64,000 nucleotides of DNA from Pseudomonas abietaniphila (lineage in GTDB: Bacteria; Pseudomonadota; Gammaproteobacteria; Pseudomonadales; Pseudomonadaceae): positions 5,952,001 through 6,016,000 of the forward strand of contig NZ_CP155619.1 of NCBI RefSeq assembly GCF_039697315.1, given 5' to 3'. Numbering within the stretch: position 1 is the stretch's first letter; every line of letters starts with the position of its first letter. Shown one piece after another: positions 55,274 to 63,559 of the stretch. The translations under genes and the position numbers were made by a program. The notes beneath the pieces were generated by a model. It ran no database searches. It saw only the letters and a program-made list of their open reading frames with translations, and was not told where the DNA came from.

Positions 55274-56362
55274 ATGATCAGGTTTTTCAGTGGCTGCCTC
55301 ATTCTTGTCGTGGGTGGGCTGTGGTTCAGCGGTGCGTGGGCAGCTTCGGTGGTGTTCCTCAACCCCGGATCGGCGCCGGATCCGTATTGGTCCAGCTATT
55401 CGCGCTTCATGCAGGCGGCGGCCGACCGCTTGGGCATGAATCTGCAGATCTACTACACCGACCGTGACACGCGCACGCTGCTGACACTCGCCCGCAAGAC
55501 GCTGCAAGGCAGCGATCGGCCGGACTATCTGGTGTTCTCCAACGAGCTGAACGTTGCGCCGGAGGTGCTGCGCCTGTCGGTCGGCAGCGGGGTCAAGCTG
55601 CTCGCGGTCAACAACACCTTCACGGCGGATCAACTGAGCATCCTCGGCGATTTGCGCAGTCGCTACCCGGACTTCCTGGGCAGCGTCGTGGCCAACGACG
55701 AAGAGGGCGGCTACCTGATCGCCAGGCGGCTGATCCAATCGCGAGCGCCCGTGCTTCCCGGACAGACCCTCGAGATGCTCGCGTTTTCCGGCACCAACAG
55801 CACACCGGTTTCCCTGCAACGGGAAAAAGGCCTGTACCGGGCCTTGGCCGAAAATCCCCAGGTCCGACTTCGGCAGATCGTTCTGGGTGGCTGGCGCCGC
55901 GACCGCGCTTACGAGCAGGCGCAGGTGCTGCTCAAGCGTTACCCCAATGTGAGTCTGGTCTGGGCGGCCAGCGACTTGATGGCGTTCGGGGTGATGGACG
56001 CCCTGCGCGAGGCGGGCAAACAACCGGGCAAAGACGTGCTGGTCGGCACGATCAATGATTCGACCGCCGCGTTGCAGGCGCTGCTGGAAGGGCGTTTGAG
56101 CGTGGTTGCCGGTGGACACTTCACATTGGGTGGCTGGGCGCTGGTTTTGTTGCATGACTACGACAAGGCCGATCAAGAGACCCGTAAGCCCATCGGCACC
56201 TGGCGGGTAAGCGCGATGCAGATCAGGGAACGCAGCGACAGTCTCAGCTTCATGCAGGCCAACAGCCGAGACGACTACGGCATTGATGTCCGCCAGTTCA
56301 CTGAAGGACGCAGCCCGAAAGGCGTCGCTTACCCGTTCGTGCGGGTCGGTGCTGCGGACTGA
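55274..56362 (+). CDS. Periplasmic sugar-binding-like (RbsB/LacI-fold) protein
   Basis: A 362-residue exported protein. The signal peptide is MIRFFSGCLILVVGGLWFSGAWA. The body matches the type I periplasmic-binding fold: VVFLNPGSAPDPYWSSYSRFMQAAADRLG, then LVFSNELNVAPE, then WAASDLMAFGVMDALREAGKQPGKDVLVGTIND, the last being characteristic of LacI/RbsB sequences. No permease or ATPase gene is beside it, so it may serve a sensor or an unlinked transporter. Start ATG 55274; GTG 55268 is possible. Confidence 0.87.
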   Translation: MIRFFSGCLILVVGGLWFSGAWAASVVFLNPGSAPDPYWSSYSRFMQAAADRLGMNLQIYYTDRDTRTLLTLARKTLQGSDRPDYLVFSNELNVAPEVLRLSVGSGVKLLAVNNTFTADQLSILGDLRSRYPDFLGSVVANDEEGGYLIARRLIQSRAPVLPGQTLEMLAFSGTNSTPVSLQREKGLYRALAENPQVRLRQIVLGGWRRDRAYEQAQVLLKRYPNVSLVWAASDLMAFGVMDALREAGKQPGKDVLVGTINDSTAALQALLEGRLSVVAGGHFTLGGWALVLLHDYDKADQETRKPIGTWRVSAMQIRERSDSLSFMQANSRDDYGIDVRQFTEGRSPKGVAYPFVRVGAAD

Positions 56363-56363
56363 G

Positions 56364-56606
56364 TCACGGCACGGCAAAGTGCAGGACCAGTTGCACAATG
56401 CCCATCAACGCCAGCGCCAAGATCGCCGTGAAGGCAACGCCCATGATCACGAAGTGCGACGGTTTGCCATGGGTGAAGTCCCGGGCGCGATTCTTGTGGC
56501 TCTGCACGCCAAAGGCGGCGGCCATGACGCTGTGCAGCATCTGCCAGAAGGTCGGGGGCTTTTGATCGTCCGGGCATTGGGGTGAATCATCGGATGGCTT
56601 GTCCAT
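56364..56606 (-). CDS. DUF2970 small membrane protein
   Basis: An 80-residue protein with the DUF2970 pattern: a polar N-terminus, FWQMLHSVMAAAFGVQS and R-D-F, then one membrane span FVIMGVAFTAILALALMGIVQLV at the C-terminal half. Function unknown. Its stop abuts the stop of the binding-protein gene (2 bp gap, convergent). ATG 56606 was chosen over a TTG at 56618. Confidence 0.85.
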   Translation of the reverse strand: MDKPSDDSPQCPDDQKPPTFWQMLHSVMAAAFGVQSHKNRARDFTHGKPSHFVIMGVAFTAILALALMGIVQLVLHFAVP

Positions 56607-56656
56607 GGGCCTGCTCAAAAAGAGGAATGGCCCAGTGAAGAATAGACGTCATCTCA

Positions 56657-56695
56657 ATAAAAAAGCCCCGGCGTCTCACGAAACCGGGGCTTTCC
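56657..56695 (-). terminator. Rho-independent terminator of the pirin gene
   Basis: On the minus strand AAGCCCCGG and CCGGGGCTT enclose TTTCGTGAGACG and are followed by TTTTATT. It differs from 52519-52556 by only a few bases. Confidence 0.9.
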
Positions 56696-56716
56696 GTTTA
56701 CAGCATCAGCGCGCTG

Positions 56717-57412
56717 TTACGCGACATCCACCAGAACGATCTCGCTGTCTTCGATGGCGGTAACCCGCAATACCCGCTCATCTTCAACCGCCACGCCGTC
56801 CCGCGCTTCGGCACGCAGACCGTTGACCTCGATGATCCCGGTTGCAGGCACCAGGTATGCCCGGCGACCTTCGTCCAGCGTGTATTCAGCCGTTTCACCG
56901 GCTTTCAGGTTGGCCGCGACCAAGCGGGCATTGGCCCGGATGCGGAGTTCGATGTCGTCGTCCGCTTTACCGCTGGCCAAGGTCACGAAACCTTCGCGGT
57001 TGCCTTTCGGGAACGGTTTGGCGCCCCAGGAAGGTGGAGCACCGACTTCGTCCGGCATGATCCAGATCTGGAAAATGCGCGTCTCTTTCGACTCCAGGTT
57101 GTATTCGCTGTGGGCCACGCCGGTCCCGGCGCTCATCACTTGCACGTCGCCTGCTTCTGTGCGGCCACGGTTACCCAGGCTGTCCTCGTGAGTGATCGCG
57201 CCTTCACGGACGTAAGTGATGATCTCCATGTCGCGGTGCGGGTGGCGTGGGAAGCCCGTGCCGGCCTGGATCACATCATCGTTCCACACCCGCAGTTGGC
57301 CCCAGCTCATGCGTGCCGGATCGTAGTAGTTGGCGAACGAGAAGTGGTGATGAGCGTTCAGCCATCCGTGGTCGGCGCCGCCAAGGGATTTGAAAGGTCG
57401 AAGTTGCAGCAT
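56717..57412 (-). CDS. Pirin family protein
   Basis: A 231-residue bicupin. The N-terminal cupin binds a metal through His/His/His/Glu: FPRHPHRDMEIITYV provides two His, GTGVAHSEYN the third His and the Glu. Bacterial pirins such as YhhW act as quercetin 2,3-dioxygenases or as metabolic regulators. GGAGGAAC precedes ATG 57412. The C-terminal cupin (from about 140) lacks the His set, which is normal. Confidence 0.93.
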   Translation of the reverse strand: MLQLRPFKSLGGADHGWLNAHHHFSFANYYDPARMSWGQLRVWNDDVIQAGTGFPRHPHRDMEIITYVREGAITHEDSLGNRGRTEAGDVQVMSAGTGVAHSEYNLESKETRIFQIWIMPDEVGAPPSWGAKPFPKGNREGFVTLASGKADDDIELRIRANARLVAANLKAGETAEYTLDEGRRAYLVPATGIIEVNGLRAEARDGVAVEDERVLRVTAIEDSEIVLVDVA

Positions 57413-57690
57413 GATCAGTTCCTCCATTAGCAGGGCCGGCCTAAGCAGCAGCGCCGCTGGTGATGACTCTTCAGTCGATGGAGCAATCATCTATCAATCA
57501 TGTATCGATAAAAAGCGTAAGTTTTGCGTCATTATAATCGAAATATTAAATATGTCATAACGGCCTTTTATGCCTCTTTACCTGCACTTGATCGGCTAAC
57601 TCCATGACCGCAAAGCATTTCGCTGGAGCTCGCGGGCGAATGGGGCGACCATAGGCGCCTTCCCGTTCAACGCTGATAGATGGAGCCCGC
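57413..57690. other. Divergent intergenic region between pirin and helicase genes
   Basis: 278 bp. The central 57480-57560 part is clearly AT-rich (ATCATCTATCAATCATGTAT, TTATAATCGAAATATTAAAT) and likely carries both promoters. No gene, palindrome or terminator could be defined. Confidence 0.35.
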
Positions 57691-60237
57691 GTGTCGCACG
57701 ATTTTCCAGCCGAGCCGCCCCACGAGCTAACCGCTGACTTGCCCCCCGACCTGACGGCGCCCGAGCGCTTGCCATTCTTCAAGCGGCTGCTGGCGCGGAT
57801 GATCGGCCGAGGGTTGTCGCGCATGCAGGCCCAGCACGTTCCGTCCTGGAGACAGGGGCATGCAGACGGCTTTCTCAATGGTCACGCCGAGGGCATGGAC
57901 GAGGGTTACGCCGAGGGTCGTCTGGACGGCATCGAAGAAGGGCGCCGGGTGTTGGTGATCCGCGACACACGTCCTGGGGAACACCGCGGGCCGAGGGTCG
58001 ACGACCATCTGTTCGATGACTGGCGCCTGCCGCTGACCAACGAGCTGAAAAAGCGCATCAAGGCCGATGTGGCGCAAAAGCTCCCGTCCCATGCCCAGCC
58101 AACCGCCGCCCAGTGGAAGATGATTTTCAGTGATACGCCCTCGACCTATGTCATCGCCGGCGCCGGCGCGGGTAAATCGACATCGCTGGTCTTGCGTGTG
58201 CTGCTGCTCAATCACTATTTAGGTTTCGAACTGGACTCGATGACCGTGGTGACCTTCACCCGTGAGTCGCGCAAGGACTTCATCAACAAGCTCATCGAGA
58301 TCATGGGGCTCTGGGGGCACGACCTGTCGCTGCGCCAGGCTCGAGCGGTGGTGCGCACCTTCCACTCGCGCATTCTGCCGCTGGTGCGCAGCTTGCCGGG
58401 CTTCGAGCAGCTTCAGGCCTTCGAAAACCTCAGCAGTCAGAATGCCAATCTGTCGGGTGGTGACCTGTTCGGCAACACACTGCTGGACGATGGCGCGGAC
58501 AGCAACCCCTTCGACCTGCGCATCAACGATGCCCAGCGCCAGCAGATGAACCTCTGCTATCGGGACCTGTACGCCGCCAATCCGCGCTTTCGTGAAGTGA
58601 TGGCGCCGCTGTATCGGCATTCATTGCAACTGAAGGAACTGGATCGCGATCATCCGGATGTGCAAAAGCGCATCACCGTCATGGGGCTGTCGTCCAAGCG
58701 CGATGAAGAACTGTGCGACGTCATCGAGGACCTGTGGATTCGCGCTGGCGCCTGGCCGATTCAGGGCGTCGAGCCGATGCGTCAGACGGTCGAAGTCAGC
58801 GGCTTGACCTTTCACGTACACGGCTATGCCGCCGAACTGGACGCCTGGATCGTGCTCGGTTTCGACCCGAGCGAAGACCAGCACCTGCGCCGCCCGGACG
58901 CCAAGCTGCCGGTCTGGGCCGAGTGGGTCATCAAACGCACGCTGTTTCAGGCGTTCTGCCGCAAGCCGGTGATCTGGCTCGAGAACTACGAGGCGTCGCG
59001 CGGCATGATGCAGTCGCTGTCGGGGGCGGCGGTCGCCGGGCCGGGCTTCGATTACAAGGTCAAAGGTGAACTGAGCGCTGCGCCGTTGCTGGACTGCTTT
59101 GTGGCCGCCGCCGGTTTCACCGAAAACCTGGGGCTGGATGTCCCTGATGCCGTGTCGCAGATGAGCTTCTCGGATCAGGACCCGGACCGGTTCTTCTTTG
59201 AGGCCTTGAGCCTGTTCTGGAAGGCGTTCGAGGACCATCTGCTGGAGCAGACCCCGCCGGTCATGACCTACAACCGGATGTTCTCGCTGTTTGGTGAAAA
59301 TTCCCCGGAGAATCTCAAGCTGGTCAACGACGAGGGCTTGCGTCCGCTGTCGCACCTGATGATCGATGAGTTCCAGGACGTCTCGCCGCAAATCGTCTCG
59401 TGGATCCGCGCCAGCCTGAGGGAAATCCGCAGCCGTGGCCCAGCGTTGCATGTGGGCCGAGGCGCGCAGCGCTCATCGCTCTTGTGCGTCGGAGACGACT
59501 GGCAGTCAATTTACGGCTGGCGTGGCAGCTCGCCGAAATTCTTCATGGAGTTCCCCAAGGAGTTCCCGTCGCCAAGCACCACCAAAGTCATGCTCAGCGA
59601 CAACTTCCGCAGCCACCAGCACATCATCGACGCGGCCGAACACATCGTGCGCGCTGCACCGGCGATCAGCGGCAAGAAGGCCCGAGCCAGCGGGCCGGTG
59701 CAGGAGCTGCTGCCGGTCAACGTGTTCGATCGCGATGACGATCAATTGGTGGCGAGTCTGATCGAGCATTACAACGCGGGTCACTCGGTGCTGCTGCTGT
59801 ACCGCAAGGGGAGCGAGCGCAGCAAGTTGCCGGAGGCACTGCAATCGGTGATGAATACCGATTATGCGTTGCCGCCCGGCGAGCGGCGCCTTAAGCAACT
59901 GACGTATCACAGCTCCAAGGGTTTGCAGGCTGACGCGGTGTTCCTGCTCGGCGACTGCCAGCACCTGACCCAGTCACCGTACAAGAATCAGGTCTACCAG
60001 ATGGCCGGGCTGGGCAAGGAGGGCGACCTTGAAGCCTTCGACAACGCGCAGAAGGACGAGGTGTTGCGCCTGGCGTATGTCGCGATCACCCGGGCGGTGC
60101 GTCATTGCTACTGGTTCATCGACGCGGCGGGCAACGACGACGCGGCCGTGCCAAAAGCATCTTCGCGGATTGCCGGGGACAAAGCCTTCTTCGAAGACCG
60201 ACGAGGGGCCATGCGCAGCGATGAGGCCACCGTGTAG
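57691..60237 (+). CDS. UvrD/Rep-type DNA helicase with N-terminal GX3 repeat
   Basis: An 848-residue superfamily 1A helicase. Residues 56-84 carry eight glycines at exact four-residue spacing (GHADGFLNGHAEGMDEGYAE continuing to G84). The motor follows: Walker A VIAGAGAGKST at about 155-165, motif Ia VVTFTRESRKD, motif II MIDEFQDVSP, motif III VGDDWQSIYGWRG, motif IV DNFRSHQ, motif V TYHSSKGLQADAVFL and motif VI YVAITRAVRHC. It is most like HelD/UvrD-like C-terminal helicases. The start is a GTG at 57691 after GGAG. There is no nuclease domain. Confidence 0.92.
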   Translation: MSHDFPAEPPHELTADLPPDLTAPERLPFFKRLLARMIGRGLSRMQAQHVPSWRQGHADGFLNGHAEGMDEGYAEGRLDGIEEGRRVLVIRDTRPGEHRGPRVDDHLFDDWRLPLTNELKKRIKADVAQKLPSHAQPTAAQWKMIFSDTPSTYVIAGAGAGKSTSLVLRVLLLNHYLGFELDSMTVVTFTRESRKDFINKLIEIMGLWGHDLSLRQARAVVRTFHSRILPLVRSLPGFEQLQAFENLSSQNANLSGGDLFGNTLLDDGADSNPFDLRINDAQRQQMNLCYRDLYAANPRFREVMAPLYRHSLQLKELDRDHPDVQKRITVMGLSSKRDEELCDVIEDLWIRAGAWPIQGVEPMRQTVEVSGLTFHVHGYAAELDAWIVLGFDPSEDQHLRRPDAKLPVWAEWVIKRTLFQAFCRKPVIWLENYEASRGMMQSLSGAAVAGPGFDYKVKGELSAAPLLDCFVAAAGFTENLGLDVPDAVSQMSFSDQDPDRFFFEALSLFWKAFEDHLLEQTPPVMTYNRMFSLFGENSPENLKLVNDEGLRPLSHLMIDEFQDVSPQIVSWIRASLREIRSRGPALHVGRGAQRSSLLCVGDDWQSIYGWRGSSPKFFMEFPKEFPSPSTTKVMLSDNFRSHQHIIDAAEHIVRAAPAISGKKARASGPVQELLPVNVFDRDDDQLVASLIEHYNAGHSVLLLYRKGSERSKLPEALQSVMNTDYALPPGERRLKQLTYHSSKGLQADAVFLLGDCQHLTQSPYKNQVYQMAGLGKEGDLEAFDNAQKDEVLRLAYVAITRAVRHCYWFIDAAGNDDAAVPKASSRIAGDKAFFEDRRGAMRSDEATV

Positions 60238-60309
60238 CCACGCGGTTTGTCGGCGGTGCAGCGGTGGCGGTCGTGAGACCGCCATCGCGCGGGCGGCCCG
60301 ATTGGGGAG

Positions 60310-61131
60310 TTAGGGAGCGCAGTCTGAGACCGTGCGCAGGCGCAACAGCTTCGCGCCGTCGACCGGATCGGTCAGCCAATGCCCCGTGACGCCGAACGTC
60401 GTGTACAGGCGTTCCGGCGTCAGCACCTCGAAGGGTGAACCCAAGGCCACCAGACGCCCTCCGTCAAGGACCGCCAGACGGTCGCAGTCCAGCGCCTGAT
60501 TGAGGTCATGAAGGGCGATGACAGTGGTGACGGGTAATTGATGAACCCGCCCGAGGATCGACAACTGTTGCTGGATATCCAAGTGATTGGTCGGTTCGTC
60601 CAGCAGTAAAATCTGTGGCCGTTGCGCCAGCGCCCGGGCGATATGCGCCCGTTGCCGTTCGCCTCCCGAGAGCGAATGCCATGCGCGGTGTTTCAAGTGC
60701 TCCAGGTTCACGTCGGCCATGGCTTGATCAACGATGTGCCGGTCGACATCGGTCCAGGGGGCGAGCGCTGACAGCCAGGGCGTCCGACCCAGTTCCACGG
60801 CCTGCTGCAACGTCAGGTGGTCGCTGGTTTGCGCGTGCTGTTCGACCACCGCCAGGCATTGTGCGATGTCCCTTCGGCGCAGGGTCGACAGGGATTTGCC
60901 CCGCAATAGCACGTCGCCCTGGGTCGGCGTTTTCAGCCCGGCCAGCAGCTTGAGCAGGGTCGATTTGCCAGATCCGTTGGGGCCGATGACACCGAGGTTT
61001 TCACCCGGCTGAATCGCCAGGCTGACGCCCTTGAGCAGTTGAGCGCCTTTGACCGCGTAGCTCACGTTGACTGCATTGAGCAGAGGCATACCCCCACGGC
61101 TGGCCGCGTGAATCGGGTTGGCAGCGTTCAT
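60310..61131 (-). CDS. ABC importer ATP-binding protein (FecE/BtuD type)
   Basis: A 273-residue ATPase. Walker A is GPNGSGKST at about residues 53-61, the Q-loop is near VVEQHAQTS, the signature is LSGGERQRAHIARALAQ, Walker B is ILLLDEPTNHLD and the switch His is in VIALHDLNQAL. It energises uptake of a cobalamin-like or iron chelate compound. It overlaps the permease gene by 4 bp. The riboswitch upstream of the operon suggests a corrinoid. Confidence 0.93.
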   Translation of the reverse strand: MNAANPIHAASRGGMPLLNAVNVSYAVKGAQLLKGVSLAIQPGENLGVIGPNGSGKSTLLKLLAGLKTPTQGDVLLRGKSLSTLRRRDIAQCLAVVEQHAQTSDHLTLQQAVELGRTPWLSALAPWTDVDRHIVDQAMADVNLEHLKHRAWHSLSGGERQRAHIARALAQRPQILLLDEPTNHLDIQQQLSILGRVHQLPVTTVIALHDLNQALDCDRLAVLDGGRLVALGSPFEVLTPERLYTTFGVTGHWLTDPVDGAKLLRLRTVSDCAP

Positions 61132-62159
61132 CGGAGGCGGCTCCCACGGATCAAGATCAGGGCAAACACCGGGGCACCGACCAGTGCGGTGATCACGCCG
61201 ATGGGCAGTACTTGTCCCTTGATCACGGTGCGGGACAGTGCGTCAGCGGCGATCATGAACAGTGCGCCGCTCAGCGCACTGAGCGGCAGCAAACGGGCAT
61301 GGCGCACGCCCGCGATCATGCGAACGGCGTGCGGGACGACCAGCCCGACAAACCCGATCGAACCGACGATGGACACCATGACCGCGGTAATCAGTGCAGT
61401 GGTCGCGATGAGCGTGGCCTGAACCCGGCGCACGGGGATCCCCAGTGACGCCGCCGAGTCGGCGCCAAAGGTGAACGCATCCAGTGAGCGGCGATGCCAC
61501 AGACAGACCGCCAGCCCGAGCAACACCACGGGCACCGCCAGGCTCACCGACGACCAGCGCACGCCGCTGAGGTTGCCGAGCAGCCAGAACATGATGCCGC
61601 GCGCCTGCTCGGCGTTGGCTGAGCGGGTGATCAGAAAGGACGTGAGGGCGTTGAATAACTGTGAGCCGGCGATCCCCGCCAGAATGATCTGGCCGGCCGC
61701 CGTCTCGCCGCGAGAGGCGCGGGCAAGCAAGGCCACCAGGGCAAAGGCGGCAATCGCGCCGACAAAGGCGCCGGTCGACAGGGAGACTGCCCCGGCGCCC
61801 AGACCGATGACCGCCACTAGGACGGCCCCTGTGGAGGCGCCCGCCGATATGCCCAGCAGATAAGGGTCGGCCAGCGGGTTGCGCAGCAGCGACTGCAAGA
61901 CGACGCCGGAAATTGCCAGCCCCGCACCACAAGCCGCCGCGACAATGGCGCGGGTCAGGCGGTAGTTCCAGACAATGCCTTCGTCGATGAGGTCCACCCG
62001 GTAACCGGCCGCCCACAGCTTGTTCGCCAACACCTGAGCGATGACAGGCAGGCTGATCGACGTCTCGCCGATCGCAACGCCCGCCATGATTGCCAGCGCC
62101 AGTACGGCGCTGACCCACAGGCCGTGGCCCAGCCATCGACACACACTCATGCGGTTCAT
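61128..62159 (-). CDS. ABC importer permease (FecCD/BtuC family)
   Basis: A 343-residue inner-membrane protein with about ten segments. The family blocks RLTRAIVAAACGAGLAISGVVLQ, NPLADPYLLGISAGAS and GSIGFVGLVVPHAVRM (the ATPase-contact region) are all present. It overlaps both neighbours by 4 bp, giving strict translational coupling. The BtuC-like fold transports corrinoids, heme or siderophores; the cobalamin riboswitch supports corrinoid. Confidence 0.94.
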   Translation of the reverse strand: MNRMSVCRWLGHGLWVSAVLALAIMAGVAIGETSISLPVIAQVLANKLWAAGYRVDLIDEGIVWNYRLTRAIVAAACGAGLAISGVVLQSLLRNPLADPYLLGISAGASTGAVLVAVIGLGAGAVSLSTGAFVGAIAAFALVALLARASRGETAAGQIILAGIAGSQLFNALTSFLITRSANAEQARGIMFWLLGNLSGVRWSSVSLAVPVVLLGLAVCLWHRRSLDAFTFGADSAASLGIPVRRVQATLIATTALITAVMVSIVGSIGFVGLVVPHAVRMIAGVRHARLLPLSALSGALFMIAADALSRTVIKGQVLPIGVITALVGAPVFALILIRGSRLR

Positions 62160-63169
62160 GGCGCAGAGGTGGCGCTTTGAACGGCAGCGCCGAGCTGCTC
62201 GATACCGTCGAACAGCCTCACGCTGGATTCCATTGCGCTGGCGTCCATGATCACGATGCGATTGTGCTTCACCGCGTCCATGTTGCGCGTCACCGGATCG
62301 GATTTGAGAAACGCCAGTTTCTTTTCATGATCGTCGGCCGGGAAGCGCCGGCGGTCCATGCGAGCGATCACCAGAATCGTCGGATTGGCCTTGGCGATGG
62401 TTTCCCAGCCAACGGTGGGCCACTCTTCATCGGAATCGATGACATTGCGCATGCCCAGCGTGTCGAGCATGAAATTGGGGATGCCCTTGCGGCCGGCGAC
62501 AAAAGGGTCAGTGTCGAGGTCAGGGCTGGAAAACCAGAACACCGCCGAAACGTCGTGGCTGCCATGGTTTTTCGCCTGTTCAACGGCCTTGGCCAGACGC
62601 GCCTGATAGCCGGCGATCAGCTGTTGTCCGCGATCCTGTACGTAGAAGATCAGCGCCAGTTGAGCCAGGGTCTTGTACAGCGTCTCGACGTTGAAGGCCG
62701 CCAGGCGCGTGCCGTCCGCGCCCACCCGGTTGTTCTTGCCCTCACAGTCGGACGGCAGGATGTAGGTCGGGATGTTCAGGTCGTGAAACTGTTGCCGGGT
62801 ACCGACTGCGCCTTGAGGTCCGACCATCCATTCGAACTGAACCGGGACGAAATCCGGGCGTTTGCCAACCACCGACTCGAAGCTGGGTGCGTTGTCGGCC
62901 AGGCGATCAATCGTATTGTTGGCGTCCTTGAATTGAGGCAGTACGTCGTTGAACCACAACGACGTGCCGATCACCTGTTGGCTGAGCCCCAGTGCGTAAA
63001 GCATTTCCGTTGCGGCCTGGCCGATGGTCACGGTTTTTTGCGGTGCCTGGGCGAATGTCAGCGGTACGCCGCAGTTGTCGACCGTCAGCGGGTAATGCGT
63101 TGACTCAGCGAGGAGCGGGCTAGACAGCGTCAGACTGGCGAGCAACAACCAAAGGCGGCGCAGCGACAT
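62156..63169 (-). CDS. ABC importer periplasmic binding protein (FecB/BtuF type)
   Basis: A 337-residue cluster A-II binding protein. The signal peptide is LWLLLASLTLSSPLLA to about residue 21. VTIGQAATEMLYALGL matches the first-lobe loop of the family and EEWPTVGWETIAKANPTILV the second lobe. ATG 63169 was chosen over 63280 because it begins the signal peptide; GGAG lies ten bases upstream. It is the first gene of the riboswitch-controlled operon and determines ligand specificity. Confidence 0.92.
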   Translation of the reverse strand: MSLRRLWLLLASLTLSSPLLAESTHYPLTVDNCGVPLTFAQAPQKTVTIGQAATEMLYALGLSQQVIGTSLWFNDVLPQFKDANNTIDRLADNAPSFESVVGKRPDFVPVQFEWMVGPQGAVGTRQQFHDLNIPTYILPSDCEGKNNRVGADGTRLAAFNVETLYKTLAQLALIFYVQDRGQQLIAGYQARLAKAVEQAKNHGSHDVSAVFWFSSPDLDTDPFVAGRKGIPNFMLDTLGMRNVIDSDEEWPTVGWETIAKANPTILVIARMDRRRFPADDHEKKLAFLKSDPVTRNMDAVKHNRIVIMDASAMESSVRLFDGIEQLGAAVQSATSAP

Positions 63170-63264
63170 GAGCGGGGATCTCCAGTAAACCTGTTGGCCG
63201 AAAGGGCAGGCACTGGAAAGCACATCCCGGCTCGCCGCTGAAAAGACAGGGCAAGTGCAGATCG

Positions 63265-63302
63265 CGAAAAAGACGCGCACGGGTGTCCTTCCCGGACACC
63301 CC
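63265..63302 (-). terminator. Attenuator hairpin in the riboswitch expression platform
   Basis: On the minus strand GGGTGTCC-GGGA-AGGACACCC (63301-63280) is followed by GTGCGCG and then TCTTTTTC. It lies between the cobalamin aptamer and the binding-protein start, where premature termination with ligand bound would shut the operon. Confidence 0.6.
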
Positions 63303-63309
63303 GCCGGTG

Positions 63310-63500
63310 AATGATTGACGCTTGCCGGCAGGTCTCCTGACTGGCGCGTCCTCGCCCGGCTTCAGCCTTCCCGGTTTGACCCAGTGGCATTCTTGAAGCA
63401 GGGCTCAGCGCCTACAGTTGCGGGGACAGTTCCGTTTGAGCCTGGCAGAGCAGGGCCCGTGGATTCCCTATTAATTCCGAGTGGAAACCGGCGGCGGGGA
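63310..63500 (-). promoter_or_regulatory. Cobalamin riboswitch (AdoCbl-type aptamer)
   Basis: Minus-strand blocks in the right order: GGGAATCCACGG (63471-63460), ACGGAACTGTCCCCGCAACTG (about 63436-63415), GCCACTGGGTCAAACCGGGA (about 63388-63370) and the B12 box GCCAGTCAGGAGACCTGCCG (63344-63325). All conserved parts of the class I aptamer are present. It controls the downstream three-gene ABC importer and predicts repression by cobalamin. Confidence 0.93.
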
Positions 63501-63559
63501 TACTAAACGATTCGCTGGCATGAGGCGAATGCACCGCCGGTCTATCGCTCACCGACGCT

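Noticed and set aside
60310..63169. Siderophore/iron-dicitrate transporter
   Set aside because: Family membership alone allows it, but the upstream cobalamin riboswitch makes a corrinoid substrate much more likely; no Fur box or TonB receptor gene was seen beside it.
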